Source: a bacterium (GTDB lineage Bacteria > UBP7 > UBA6624). From it: 57,171 nucleotides of DNA. Location of the stretch: assembly GCA_014384545.1 (NCBI GenBank), contig JACNFQ010000052.1, positions 1 through 57,171 of the forward strand. Reading direction: 5' to 3'. The first letter of the stretch is position 1. Every line of letters starts with the position of its first letter. The notes under the pieces were generated by a model. That model was not told the origin of the DNA and did no database searches. It was given only the letters and a program-made list of their open reading frames with translations. Below are positions 8,677 to 17,858 of this stretch, one piece after another. The position numbers were made by a program, and so were the translations under genes.

Positions 8677-9218
8677 AGAAGGAGCCTCTCGGTAAGTGAA
8701 ACAAAACCTTCAAATATCTCCGTAAAGGGAGGGAGAATCTCCGGAGCAATCCTCTCGCCCTGCCCCGTCCGCACCAAGGCAGTTTTCATGCCTAGACTGT
8801 AAGGAGCTAAGAGATCTCGGGGGGTGTCCCCCACAGCCCACGAAAGTGAAGGGTCGATACTCCATTCTTCTATCGCCTGGTGAAACATCCCGGGCGCAGG
8901 CTTTCTACACGCGCTGTTCTTATCAAAATCAGGGTGGTGCGGGCAGAAGTAATAGGCATCAATAGACGCATTGCTTCTACTTAGAATCTCACTCATTCGG
9001 TGATGAATCGCTTCTACATCTCTAGAAGTATGAAACCCCCTTGCTACGCCCGACTGGTTCGTAATCACGATGCGTAAGTACTCCGCTTTTTCCCAATCAA
9101 GCAGAGCTTTCTCGACTCCTTCATAGAACTGCACGCCATCTGGTGTGGCTAGATAGCCCCCATTATCAATCAGGGTGCCGTCCCTGTCAAGAAAGACCGC
9201 TTTTCTCACAAACCCCAA
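8673..9218 (-). CDS. gmhB: D,D-heptose 1,7-bisphosphate phosphatase
   Basis: 181 residues of the HAD superfamily, GmhB type. The catalytic motif FLDRDGTLIDNGGYL is at the N-terminus, ITNQSGVARG is motif II and AVGDTPRDLLAP carries the metal-binding Asp. The zinc loop reads CPHHPDF...SACRKPAPGM. The usual C-x-C pair before RKP is reduced to a single Cys (SAC), so zinc coordination may be altered. It acts between the two reactions of HldE, whose gene overlaps it. It also overlaps kdsA by 13 nt. Confidence 0.93.
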   Translation of the reverse strand: MGFVRKAVFLDRDGTLIDNGGYLATPDGVQFYEGVEKALLDWEKAEYLRIVITNQSGVARGFHTSRDVEAIHHRMSEILSRSNASIDAYYFCPHHPDFDKNSACRKPAPGMFHQAIEEWSIDPSLSWAVGDTPRDLLAPYSLGMKTALVRTGQGERIAPEILPPFTEIFEGFVSLTERLLL

Positions 9219-9988
9219 TGGGGGGCAAGCCGACCGATAAGGGTATCCATCTCATCCAAGGGCACCATATTGGGGCCATCACTTGGCGCCTTTTCAGGGT
9301 TGGGATGAGTCTCCAAGAACAAGCCCATAGCACCTGCTGCCAACGCCGCTTTTGCCAAAGGCTCAATGAACTCGCGTTGTCCCGATGAAACACCATCTCC
9401 ACCACCCGGAAGTTGAACCGAATGGGTCGCATCAAAAACGACGGGTCCCCACCTTTTCATAATGGGAATCCCACGCATATCTACAACCAAATTGCGGTAG
9501 CCAAAAGTGGAACCTCTTTCACACAAGAGAACAGGAACCTCCCCCCCCAATCTGACTTTCTCCACGGCATGCCCCATATCTTCAGGGTGGAGAAACTGCC
9601 CTTTCTTGACATTAACAGGAAGCCCCGTTGCCCCGCATGCTTCAAGCAAATCAGTTTGACGACATAAAAATGCTGGCGTTTGGAGCACGTCCACTACCCC
9701 AGCCACCTTTACGGCTTGTTCCGGATGATGCACGTCGGTCAGCACCGCCAAGTCCGTCTTTTCTTTCACTAAAGCCAGAATGCGGAGACCCTCTTCTAAC
9801 CCCACACCCCTGTAGGAATCCCCCTTTGTTCTGTTCGCCTTATCCCAAGATCCCTTGAAAATAACGGGGATGCGCTGCTCAACAGAGAGCTGGACAAGGC
9901 TCTCTGCCACTTCAAGAGAAAGAGCCTCGCTTTCTAGGGAACATGGACCTGCAATGAGAAAGGGTGCGTGAAAATCAGGAAGAGCCAC
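9206..9988 (-). CDS. kdsA: 3-deoxy-8-phosphooctulonate (Kdo-8-phosphate) synthase
   Basis: 260 residues with the KdsA signatures: FLIAGPCSLESEALSLEVAE, FKGSWDKANRTKGDSYRGVGLEEGLRIL, LTDVHHPEQA, LQTPAFLCRQTDLL, VNVKKGQFLHPEDM, ERGSTFGYRNLVVDMRG and FDATHSVQLPGGG. It condenses phosphoenolpyruvate with arabinose 5-phosphate for Kdo synthesis. The start codon is GTG at 9986-9988. Together with gmhB, hldE and the acyltransferase it shows that the organism builds a Kdo/heptose lipopolysaccharide. Confidence 0.95.
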   Translation of the reverse strand: MALPDFHAPFLIAGPCSLESEALSLEVAESLVQLSVEQRIPVIFKGSWDKANRTKGDSYRGVGLEEGLRILALVKEKTDLAVLTDVHHPEQAVKVAGVVDVLQTPAFLCRQTDLLEACGATGLPVNVKKGQFLHPEDMGHAVEKVRLGGEVPVLLCERGSTFGYRNLVVDMRGIPIMKRWGPVVFDATHSVQLPGGGDGVSSGQREFIEPLAKAALAAGAMGLFLETHPNPEKAPSDGPNMVPLDEMDTLIGRLAPHWGL

Positions 9989-10078
9989 GGCGGGTAGATT
10001 CTAGCGTCCGAACCACAACCGACCCCTCTTGAATCCCTAGTGAGGAGTGCTCTGGTGGGGAGATTCCCTTTGCTCGCC

Positions 10079-10954
10079 CTAGGGCAGGGTTGCTCGTTCG
10101 CCAGCACCCTTCCAACGGTTATGTAACCACAGCCACTGGTCTGGAGATTCCAGAACGAGGCTCTCTATCTCGCTTGTATATCTCTGTGCACCCTCATCTA
10201 AGGACAAACCCGCCAAAGAAAAGGGTTTCCTCACTGCCCAGCGAAACTGCCCCCACGACACACGAAAACATGCTGTAGCCACCAGGGGCACATCTCCTCT
10301 TTGGGCATAAACAACAGGACCCTTGAACGCTCTTGCCATCCTGTCCATAAAGACGACGGGGGTTCCCGATCCTGCGTGTTGGTCACTAACCAACCCCAAG
10401 ACGGTCCCCTCTTCTAGGGCACGTGCCAACTTGACAGCCTCTCGCCAATCTCGTGTAGCGTGACCCATCCCAAACTTCTTCCTCGTTGAAACAGAAATCT
10501 CATCTAATAAACTGTTCTCTTGGCTACGACCCACCACCATGAAAGGTGTGGGGTGTAAACCCCTTGTGATGAGTGCTCCAGCTAACTCCCAGTTGCCTAG
10601 GTGCCCCGTCAATACGATACCCCCGCCCGCTATTGCCTCTAACCCCTCTTCTCCTTCCGCAGTGATTTCAACCTCTTCAAGGAAGGAGGTACCAAGGTGG
10701 TGCATATATAGAACCTCTACAGCTGTCGTTGACAGATTGCGAACAGATTCTTCTAGTAGGACCTCTCTCTCATGGGGCGACAATGTGGGCAAACTCTGAG
10801 ACATCCGTTCCAATGCCCGTAGACGAGGTCCCTTCATCAAGGGCCAAATAAGGCGGTGGGCAGCGGTCGCAATCCTCTCCCCTTGGGCATAGGGCGTGGT
10901 GGCGACCTTCCGCATGGCAAAACGGAGAATGATCGTTTCTAGCCATCTTCTCAT
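10079..10954 (-). CDS. Lipid A biosynthesis acyltransferase (LpxL/HtrB family)
   Basis: 291 residues. The catalytic HX4E motif of the family is seen in IVLTGHLGNWELAGALI, followed by PFMVVGRSQENSLLDEI, GMGHATRDW, GLVSDQHAGSGTPVVFMDRMARAFKGPVVYA and WLWLHNRWK near the end. These inner-membrane enzymes add secondary acyl chains to Kdo2-lipid A. The stop lies 90 nt upstream of the kdsA start and its own start is 3 nt after the dehydrogenase stop. Which acyl chain it adds cannot be told from sequence. Confidence 0.88.
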   Translation of the reverse strand: MRRWLETIILRFAMRKVATTPYAQGERIATAAHRLIWPLMKGPRLRALERMSQSLPTLSPHEREVLLEESVRNLSTTAVEVLYMHHLGTSFLEEVEITAEGEEGLEAIAGGGIVLTGHLGNWELAGALITRGLHPTPFMVVGRSQENSLLDEISVSTRKKFGMGHATRDWREAVKLARALEEGTVLGLVSDQHAGSGTPVVFMDRMARAFKGPVVYAQRGDVPLVATACFRVSWGQFRWAVRKPFSLAGLSLDEGAQRYTSEIESLVLESPDQWLWLHNRWKGAGERATLP

Positions 10955-10957
10955 TCT

Positions 10958-11926
10958 TTATCCCACGGGGGTAAGTGGAGGGCGTCCCTCCCAGACGGCA
11001 AGGATGTTCTCAATCACCAGACGCCCCATCTCTTCTCTTACCCCCACCGAAGCGCTTCCAAGATGGGGGGCAAGAACGATGCGGGGATGTTTCAAGAGGG
11101 GATTGCTCTGTAATGGGGGTTCGGGGTCGTACACATCAAGCCCGGCTCCAAACAACTCGCCTTTGTCCAACGCCTCTAGAAGGGCGTCCTCATCCACCAA
11201 TCCACCCCGAGCCGCATTGATAAGAATCGCTGTTGGTTTCATCCTAGAAAAGGCATCCCTGTTCATGACCTTTTCTGTATCTGGGAGAAGGGGGGCATGG
11301 AGCGAAAGAAAATCACTTTGCTCCAAAAGCTCTTCCCATGCAACCCGCTTGGCTCCTAATCTCTTTTCACCTTCTTCCCATGGGTAACTATCCGTATAAA
11401 GGACCTTCATGCCAAACCCCACGCTTCGTTCGGCAACGGCACGTCCGATTCTCCCCGCACCGAAGATACCCAATACCCGCCCCCCTACATCCTGTCCCAA
11501 GAGAAGATGGGGTGCCCAACCCTGATACTCACCTCTTGAAACCAAGCGATGCCCCTCTACCAATCGTCTAGCCGAACCTAACAACAACGCCCAAGTGAGG
11601 TCAGCCGTTGCTTCTGTTAGCACGTCGGGCGTGTTTGTAACCACGATTCCCCGTTCTTTACACGCTGACAAGTCAATATTGTCATAACCCACCGCATAGT
11701 TGGCAACGATCTTTAGCCTTGGTGCGGCATCAAGAAGTTCGGTATCTACCCTGTCTGAAAGGAGGGTCACCAACGCAAAAGCCTCTTTCACTTCAGATAA
11801 CAACCCAACTCGAGACATCCGCCCACCTCTTTCGGGGACGACCACATCCCATCCCTCACTCCGTGCCTTCTTGTCGGGTTGTCCGGGAAGATCATGACTC
11901 ATTACCAGTCTCTTTTTCATTGCCAC
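10958..11926 (-). CDS. D-isomer-specific 2-hydroxyacid dehydrogenase (glyoxylate/hydroxypyruvate reductase-like)
   Basis: 322 residues. The N-terminal catalytic domain is followed by the NAD-binding domain GRVLGIFGAGRIGRAVAERSVGFGMKVLY. The catalytic triad lies in INAARGGLVDEDALLEAL (Arg), LDVYDPEPPLQ (Glu) and LAPHLGSASVGVREEM (His). The closest family feel is glyoxylate reductase, but phosphoglycerate dehydrogenase-type substrates cannot be excluded; there is no C-terminal ACT domain. It sits between metG and the acyltransferase in the minus-strand run with very short spacers. Confidence 0.88.
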   Translation of the reverse strand: MAMKKRLVMSHDLPGQPDKKARSEGWDVVVPERGGRMSRVGLLSEVKEAFALVTLLSDRVDTELLDAAPRLKIVANYAVGYDNIDLSACKERGIVVTNTPDVLTEATADLTWALLLGSARRLVEGHRLVSRGEYQGWAPHLLLGQDVGGRVLGIFGAGRIGRAVAERSVGFGMKVLYTDSYPWEEGEKRLGAKRVAWEELLEQSDFLSLHAPLLPDTEKVMNRDAFSRMKPTAILINAARGGLVDEDALLEALDKGELFGAGLDVYDPEPPLQSNPLLKHPRIVLAPHLGSASVGVREEMGRLVIENILAVWEGRPPLTPVG

Positions 11927-11941
11927 TTCCTTAACAGCCCA

Positions 11942-13825
11942 CTACTTGACCTTTGTTCCAGGAGGAACGGCACGATCAGGTGAGAGTAATACGGGTGCAC
12001 CATCACTTGCTGCCAAAATCATCCCCTCGCTCTTTTCTCCGCGCAACAGTGCAGGCTTCAAGTTAGCAACGACCACAACTTGGCGGCCCACCAATTCCTT
12101 GGGTTTATAGGAGCCAGCAATCCCTGCAACAAGCTGCCTGTTGTTCGCTTCTCCCACATCCACACCCAATACCAACAGCCTCTCTGCATCCGGATGGGGT
12201 TCCGCCTTTATCACGGTGCCCACTCTAAGTGAGACCTTTGAAAACTCTTCAATTCCAATCATTTTGTCCTCTTCCTCCCTTGTCACCTTTTTCTCTTTCT
12301 TAGGTGGAGTCTCTGCTTCGATCCGAGGGAATAACTGTTCGGGTAGTCGAAGCGTTGTGCCACCTTCCACTACCCAAACCTCTTTAGAGGGTGTTGCCTC
12401 TGTCGCTCCCAATGCAGCTTGAATCGCCACCGCCGTCTTGGGCATGATTGGTGCCAACATCCTGGCTCCAGTAACCAAGACATCTCCCACATGGGCAAAG
12501 ACCTCTTTCAAAGCCTCAACATCTCCCTCTTTTTGTGATTGCCAAGGCGCTGCATCATTTATGTACTTATGCCCCCACCTCATTAAATCCAATGCAGATT
12601 CTGTTGCCTTTTGCAAAGCACAAGCCTCCATCGAACACCTCCACGACTCTAGTAAGGCGTCACGCTTTTCGGTATATTCAGACAGGGGGGTTCTTAACGG
12701 AGGAACCTTGCCACCTAACCATCTCTCTACCATCGTTCCTGCACGATGGAGCAGATTGCCCACTTCGTTGGCTAGATAAGCGTTGTAACTCTCACCAATC
12801 TGGTCGGGGTGCACAGCCCTATCACTTCCAAAAGCGACTTCATGGAGGCAAAAAAACCGCACAAGCTCATCTCCAAAGGGGCCCATCCCCTCGCCCAGAT
12901 TAGTAGGGTCAATAACATTCCCCAAACTCTTGCTCATCTTCGTCTCGCCGATCGTGAGATAGCCATGAAGTTGCATCCCCAACGGTAAAGGCACATCGGC
13001 AGCCATAAGTAAGGCGGGCCAAACACCCGCATGGAACCATAAGATATCTTGAGCCAACAGATGAATGGTACCTTTCCACCTCTCTTCCCAATTATCCTCA
13101 CGCTCCCACCCAACTCCCGTGAGATAACTAATCAACGCATCAAACCAAACATAGAAGACGAAATCTTCATCATCTGGCACCTCAACACCAAATGCGTGGC
13201 GTGCCTTTGGTCGCGTGATGCAAAGATCTTCAACGGGGCCTCGCAACCTGCTAAGAATCTCGTGGCGCCGTTTCATTGGCTTAACAAATTCAGGATTAGC
13301 TTCAATATGGTCGGCGACTTTAGGTGCCCACTTTGAAAGTGGAAAAAACCAAGCAGGCTCTTCTATTTCTTCAAGTTTGTCCCCTGTCAATGGATCTCTA
13401 TTTCCGCACTTTTCTGCTTCCATCGGGGGCACAAATCGCGCTTCTCTAACGTTGTACCACCCTTCATAAACACCTTTGGTAACTTCTCCTCTCTCCTTTA
13501 GCCGAAGAAAAAACCTCTGCACATCTTGATGATGTAAAGGTTTGTCTGTAGCAACAAAGGTATACGCTTGAACTCCCAACGTCTCCATGAGGTTCTCCCA
13601 CCGTGGTCGCATTAGTTCTACAAATGCTTGGGGGGTAAAGCCCCTTTCTTCTGCCACTTTGGCAATCTTCTCGGCATGTTCATCCGTACCCGTAATGAGG
13701 CGCACGTCCCCGCCCTTGCCTCTGTGATATCTAGCCAAAGCATCCGCAGCAATTGTGGTATACGCATGCCCCAAATGGGGGTCCGCGTTGGGATAGAAGA
13801 TGGGCGTCGTTATCGCACGAATCAT
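11942..13825 (-). CDS. metG: Methionyl-tRNA synthetase with C-terminal tRNA-binding domain
   Basis: 627 residues. The Rossmann core has TTPIFYPNADPHLGHAYTT (HIGH motif as HLGH) and GETKMSKSLGN (KMSKS). The C-terminal hundred residues (from IGIEEFSKVSLRVGTVIKAEPHPDAERLLVL) form the EMAP/Trbp111-like tRNA-binding domain. The connective peptide reads YNVREARFV where zinc-binding forms carry Cys-x2-Cys, so this is a zinc-free type. It charges tRNA-Met. The start overlaps the stop of the DUF3084 gene by 4 nt. Confidence 0.96.
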   Translation of the reverse strand: MIRAITTPIFYPNADPHLGHAYTTIAADALARYHRGKGGDVRLITGTDEHAEKIAKVAEERGFTPQAFVELMRPRWENLMETLGVQAYTFVATDKPLHHQDVQRFFLRLKERGEVTKGVYEGWYNVREARFVPPMEAEKCGNRDPLTGDKLEEIEEPAWFFPLSKWAPKVADHIEANPEFVKPMKRRHEILSRLRGPVEDLCITRPKARHAFGVEVPDDEDFVFYVWFDALISYLTGVGWEREDNWEERWKGTIHLLAQDILWFHAGVWPALLMAADVPLPLGMQLHGYLTIGETKMSKSLGNVIDPTNLGEGMGPFGDELVRFFCLHEVAFGSDRAVHPDQIGESYNAYLANEVGNLLHRAGTMVERWLGGKVPPLRTPLSEYTEKRDALLESWRCSMEACALQKATESALDLMRWGHKYINDAAPWQSQKEGDVEALKEVFAHVGDVLVTGARMLAPIMPKTAVAIQAALGATEATPSKEVWVVEGGTTLRLPEQLFPRIEAETPPKKEKKVTREEEDKMIGIEEFSKVSLRVGTVIKAEPHPDAERLLVLGVDVGEANNRQLVAGIAGSYKPKELVGRQVVVVANLKPALLRGEKSEGMILAASDGAPVLLSPDRAVPPGTKVK

Positions 13826-15126
13826 TCCTCTAAACTCCTCAAATTGAACCGAATACGCTCTGGAGTCAATATCTCAAAGTTCGGTATTGCCGAAGTCGCC
13901 TCAATCTCTACCAATACGCCCCCTGTAAAGTTCGTCATTTCTCGGGCAATCTCAACCAACGATGCCAACGGGTACAAAACACGCTTCTGAGAAAGACGGT
14001 CTGGCAATACCCCCCTATCTCCCGCCAATCGACTTGCCTCACCCAACATCTCCTCCAGCCGACCATAGTTCGTATTCAAATCTCCCGACTCCTGGAAAAA
14101 CCGTCTAACGACGACCTCCCCCTTCGGAAAGACAGCCCTTACAGGCACCCAAGACATCGTCAAGCGAACGCCCTCTCCTCGAAAAGCATTCGTTGCAGCA
14201 ATCACCCGCAAGAACTGCCACCCCAAGGAGTTGTCCCATACCTCCATCGCTTGGCGGGACAAACTTTCAGGGGTCTCAGTTCCTAATCTGACCTCTAGTC
14301 GCTCCAGCTCGGACTCTAACAAGACAAACTGAGAAGCAAGCCCTTCTTCCATCGCTTCAGGAGTTGCCTCTTGCCTAAATAGGTATCGTCTAAGCTCTAG
14401 CCCCTTGGGAAAAAGCATCGTTCCTTCTCCGGGCAACGCCTCTGCCTCTAGAAGGGCAGCCCCCAACTGAAGAACCTGTTCCTCCAGCGCTGCTCTCGTA
14501 GCTGTCAATACCTCTACTTCGCCCTGTTTTTTGGCCAGATCGTCCTCCACATCCACCAAGGCTGTCTTCAAAAGGTTGAGCTGATAGAGGCGCTGTCCCG
14601 ATTCTTCCTGAGCCACATCCCTTTCACTCTCCAGTCCTGAGATTTCTCCTTGGAGCGATTCCACTTCTGTTGCAATCGCCAAGAGTTCCTCTTCTGCGGT
14701 CAGTCTCTCCGCATCTAAACGAAGAATTGTCTCGTTTTTCTCGGCAAGGTCCCCTTGCAACCTCCCCTGATCTTCCAGAAGTGCCTCATTCCTGATTTCC
14801 AGCAATGCCAAAGAGGCTGTGGCGTCTTCCATCTGTATTGAGACCGTCTGGAACTCTTCTTTCAGTTCCTCTATCTTGAAGATAGCGTCTCGCACATCTG
14901 CACTCACCCAAGAAAGGAGACCGAAGATAAACCCCGATACGACAATGCCCGAGAATCCTGCCCAAATCGCAGAAGCATGCTTGGGGCGCAATCCCCACAA
15001 TCTCCGACGAGACCGTGCAAACCGCCTGCCCGCTAAATCGCCCAAATAGGACAACACACCCCCCGCCAACAGAAGGAAGAGAAGCCGGAGTGCCCCGCCT
15101 GGGGTCAACCCAACACACCATACCAA
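13822..15126 (-). CDS. DUF3084-like membrane-anchored coiled-coil protein
   Basis: 434 residues. Two hydrophobic segments lie near the N-terminus (about 12-30 and 48-68), separated by SYLGDLAGRRFARSRRRLWGLRPKHAS, which is the DUF3084 signature as I know it from cyanobacterial and Deinococcus proteins. Residues about 80-225 form a long Glu-rich coiled coil. The rest is a mixed globular domain. Function is unknown. It overlaps metG, and its start overlaps a possible 33-residue ORF. Being in one run with nurA and herA may hint at envelope-linked or chromosome-linked work, but that is conjecture. Confidence 0.75.
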   Translation of the reverse strand: MVWCVGLTPGGALRLLFLLLAGGVLSYLGDLAGRRFARSRRRLWGLRPKHASAIWAGFSGIVVSGFIFGLLSWVSADVRDAIFKIEELKEEFQTVSIQMEDATASLALLEIRNEALLEDQGRLQGDLAEKNETILRLDAERLTAEEELLAIATEVESLQGEISGLESERDVAQEESGQRLYQLNLLKTALVDVEDDLAKKQGEVEVLTATRAALEEQVLQLGAALLEAEALPGEGTMLFPKGLELRRYLFRQEATPEAMEEGLASQFVLLESELERLEVRLGTETPESLSRQAMEVWDNSLGWQFLRVIAATNAFRGEGVRLTMSWVPVRAVFPKGEVVVRRFFQESGDLNTNYGRLEEMLGEASRLAGDRGVLPDRLSQKRVLYPLASLVEIAREMTNFTGGVLVEIEATSAIPNFEILTPERIRFNLRSLEE

Positions 15127-15206
15127 TGTAGATAGATGGCAACGAACAACGGGAACCCCACCAAGAGGAGAAGAGCTCCTCCTAATAGAAGGGGGTGGGG
15201 CACCAT
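15105..15206 (-). CDS. Possible 33-residue single-span membrane peptide
   Basis: An ATG at 15204-15206 opens a short frame, MVPHPLLLGGALLLLVGFPLFVAIYLHWYGVLG, almost entirely one hydrophobic span. It fills the otherwise empty 100 nt between the crotonase and DUF3084 genes, and its stop overlaps the DUF3084 start by about 20 nt, in keeping with the tight packing of this run. The ribosome-binding site is poor (AAAGG one base before ATG). It may simply be an alternative upstream stretch of leader for the next gene. Confidence 0.35.
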   Translation of the reverse strand: MVPHPLLLGGALLLLVGFPLFVAIYLHWYGVLG

Positions 15207-15229
15207 GCCTTTAGAGGGTTTCAGGGGCC

Positions 15230-16024
15230 TTATCCCTCTTTCTTCTTTGCTGCTTGATCGTCCAAGAAAGAATGTACTTTCTTCTTTGATGCGGGCAAAG
15301 ACCAAGACTCTGCAAAGAAGGAGGCTTCCGCTTCTAGCCCCGCACACAACCCCCTTTCAAGTGGCATTTGAAGTGCTTTCTTTGCCAGTGCAATGACATC
15401 GGGGTCTTTCGCAACGATAGGCGCCAAGAAAGCGAATGTCTCTTCTAAAAGGTCGCTATGGGCAACCGCCTTGTGAACCAAGCCCATTTCAAGCGCTTCC
15501 TTTGCGCGAAACTGCCTACCAGTCAAAACCAAATCCAACGCAGTAGGTCTCCCGACTAAGCGCGTAAGACGCTGAGTACCCCCCCAACCAGGGATTAGAC
15601 CGAGGTTGACTTCAGTCTGCCCAAACCGTGCACGCTTACTGGCAATCCGAAAATCACAACAAAGGGCAAGCTCTAATCCACCACCCAAACAGATGCCGTT
15701 GATAGCAGCGACCGTTACTAGGGGTATTGATTCAAACATCCCCCAAACCCGAATACCTTTCTTAGAGAGAGAGTGGGCACCAACGCTATCTTGCTCAATA
15801 AGTTCGGGTAAGTACGCCCCTGTTGAAAAGACGGGTCCACACCCCGTAAGAACGACCGCGTGTAATCGGTCGTCATTTGTAGCATTATTCAAAACCAGCT
15901 CTGTCTCTTCCAAAAGGGCATCAGATAAATTGTTTAGGGGATTGCCCGCCCACACAATCCGAACCACAAGCACTCTCTCTTGCTCAATCGCAGCCTCGAT
16001 GTAGTCTCCTTTATATGGGAACAC
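15230..16024 (-). CDS. Enoyl-CoA hydratase/isomerase (crotonase) family protein
   Basis: 264 residues. The crotonase fold shows the oxyanion-hole segment GPVFSTGAYLPEL, INGICLGGGLELALCCDFRIAS with the first catalytic Glu, and ARFGQTEVNLGLIPGWGGTQRLTRLVG with the second. Both catalytic glutamates of hydratases are therefore present. It probably hydrates 2-enoyl-CoA; a 3-hydroxyacyl-CoA dehydrogenase is encoded at 53913-54794. The start is GTG at 16022-16024, sharing one base with the herA stop, so translation is coupled. Confidence 0.85.
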   Translation of the reverse strand: MFPYKGDYIEAAIEQERVLVVRIVWAGNPLNNLSDALLEETELVLNNATNDDRLHAVVLTGCGPVFSTGAYLPELIEQDSVGAHSLSKKGIRVWGMFESIPLVTVAAINGICLGGGLELALCCDFRIASKRARFGQTEVNLGLIPGWGGTQRLTRLVGRPTALDLVLTGRQFRAKEALEMGLVHKAVAHSDLLEETFAFLAPIVAKDPDVIALAKKALQMPLERGLCAGLEAEASFFAESWSLPASKKKVHSFLDDQAAKKKEG

Positions 16025-17808
16025 TAGAACTTGAACTCAACCCCTCCCTTTTTCTTCCACTCCGCCGCCTTGGGTGCTCTCTTCTTACCCCTGTCAATCT
16101 CTTCCTTGCTTTGGAGGTAAAGGTCACCAGGGACACAGGGTGGGTAAGGGAATTGCATAATGACTGGTTGACTAAACCGTGCATGTTTCAAAAGGAGCGT
16201 TCCCTTAGGGAAAATCGCCATCTTGGACTTCACCTCTTCTGGCAAATAGGCGTAATCGGGTAGACCCAACTCGGTGGGTCCCGACCTTCCATAACAGAGG
16301 GTACTGGAGTTATCCGTAACCTGCTTGTCAATCATGGAGGCAAACTGTTCTGCTCCAAAAAGGGTAAGTCCCAACGACCGACCCCGTGCTGTGGCATGGA
16401 CAATCGCTTCCTTGAGGCTCGTTTCACTATCCGCAGGGGCAAACTTATTCAACTCATCCACAAAGACGATGATGTTATCTAGTCCTTCGGTTTCGGTCTT
16501 CTTTTCAACGAGTTCCGCCAAGCGACGCAATGTGCGTTCAAAGACCATTTTTTGCCCCCTCTCATGGAGAGCTTGGATATCAATTACGAAGATGTCTCCC
16601 GTCTGGAAATCATCCAAAGGAATGTCTTTGGGCTCCTCAGGAATGTCCCTTGAGTTCACCAATCCTTGGAAAAGGTCAGGGAGTGTCACGATGTTCTGAA
16701 CCAACTTGAAGAAGACCGTGCGCGTATGCCCATGCCAATGTTCTCTATCCCTCATCACCCGCCGCTCTTCGGTTAGGAAATCTACCAAATCAGGGAAATC
16801 GGACAGGGTATCGTCCTTATCTACGATATCCAGTAGATCCTCGTAGGCTGCTTGGACATTGTCATCCCAGTCCTCCTTCTCAAAAAGGTTGGGTAAGTAT
16901 CGGCGGAGTTCAGGAATATCCCAGAGGAAAACTTCTACTTTTCCGTCTTGACGCAAACAGTTCACCTTTGCTGTGGTATGCCCAGCATAGGGTGCAAAAA
17001 TACGGATTTGGTCAAAAGGTTCCGCTGGTACACCTAACTCTTTGTAGATGCGACGGTAGTAATCCCCCCGTTCGCCCACTTCATCAAGTTCGGGGTTCTT
17101 CTTGTCTAAGAACAGAAGATCCTTCCCTTTGACATTGAAGAGAACGATCCCAATGCGCCTCTTACGATAGGCATCGTTTTTCTTGAAGAAAGTCTGGACA
17201 CTCTTTAGCATAAACTCCACCAAACTTGTCTTTGTAGCCAAACCCGAGATACCACTAATATTGAAGTGGGCGCCTTCGGGCCCCAATAGAAACTCCACAT
17301 CTAAGAAGATCGGTGTGAGTTGCCCATCACCATTCTTGATAACACCGATGGGAACACCCCTGTCTTCGATGTATCCCTCCATCCCAAAAGCACGGCGAAT
17401 TCCCCCGGGGCTGGCGTAGTAGATGCTGGCTCGGGTAACGGGGCGGGCACGCTTATCCGTAGAGCCGATGATATTGGCACGCGCCACTATCACCTCAGAA
17501 ATATCTGTAGGAAGAGTTTGCTCGGGTCGACCAAAATCATGACTAATGAAGTCTGAAAGAAAGTTGGGCATATCCATTGTGGAACGGAGGTCAACAACGA
17601 CACCAAATGTAATGTGTCCATCTGCCCGAACTGCAGCAACGATATTTCCTAGTTCTAGGTTCTCTTCTTGGCGAGAAAGCCAAAAATGGAAGAATGACGA
17701 GGTGTTCGGGTTTTCGGCTGTACTTGCACCCTTCCCTACGGGACCATGGAACTCGTTGATATAACCCCGATAGTCCTCGGTTGCTAACTGAATTTTATTC
17801 TCGGTCAC
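16024..17808 (-). CDS. herA: HerA-like hexameric DNA-translocase ATPase
   Basis: 594 residues from a GTG at 17806-17808 preceded by AGAAGGA at 9 nt. A longer open frame runs back into nurA and was rejected. The N-terminal beta-barrel (HAS-barrel-like) has LGNIVAAVRADGHITFGVVVDLRS. The FtsK/HerA ATPase domain has Walker A GISGLATKTS (186-195), Walker B VFVDELNKFAP (448-458) and ATARGRSLGLTLFGAEQFAS. HerA pumps DNA and partners the NurA nuclease in archaeal end resection. The nurA gene lies 50 nt upstream, so a HerA-NurA resection complex is likely. The insert of about 200 residues between Walker A and B is large. Confidence 0.85.
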   Translation of the reverse strand: MTENKIQLATEDYRGYINEFHGPVGKGASTAENPNTSSFFHFWLSRQEENLELGNIVAAVRADGHITFGVVVDLRSTMDMPNFLSDFISHDFGRPEQTLPTDISEVIVARANIIGSTDKRARPVTRASIYYASPGGIRRAFGMEGYIEDRGVPIGVIKNGDGQLTPIFLDVEFLLGPEGAHFNISGISGLATKTSLVEFMLKSVQTFFKKNDAYRKRRIGIVLFNVKGKDLLFLDKKNPELDEVGERGDYYRRIYKELGVPAEPFDQIRIFAPYAGHTTAKVNCLRQDGKVEVFLWDIPELRRYLPNLFEKEDWDDNVQAAYEDLLDIVDKDDTLSDFPDLVDFLTEERRVMRDREHWHGHTRTVFFKLVQNIVTLPDLFQGLVNSRDIPEEPKDIPLDDFQTGDIFVIDIQALHERGQKMVFERTLRRLAELVEKKTETEGLDNIIVFVDELNKFAPADSETSLKEAIVHATARGRSLGLTLFGAEQFASMIDKQVTDNSSTLCYGRSGPTELGLPDYAYLPEEVKSKMAIFPKGTLLLKHARFSQPVIMQFPYPPCVPGDLYLQSKEEIDRGKKRAPKAAEWKKKGGVEFKF

Positions 17809-17858
17809 AAGTCGTTGTCCTTCTTCTATTTTACTCTTATTCTTTCTGTTATCTCTAT

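Noticed and set aside
9989-10078. tRNA or small RNA in the 90-nt gap upstream of kdsA
   Set aside because: No cloverleaf, CCA end or stable stem could be drawn.
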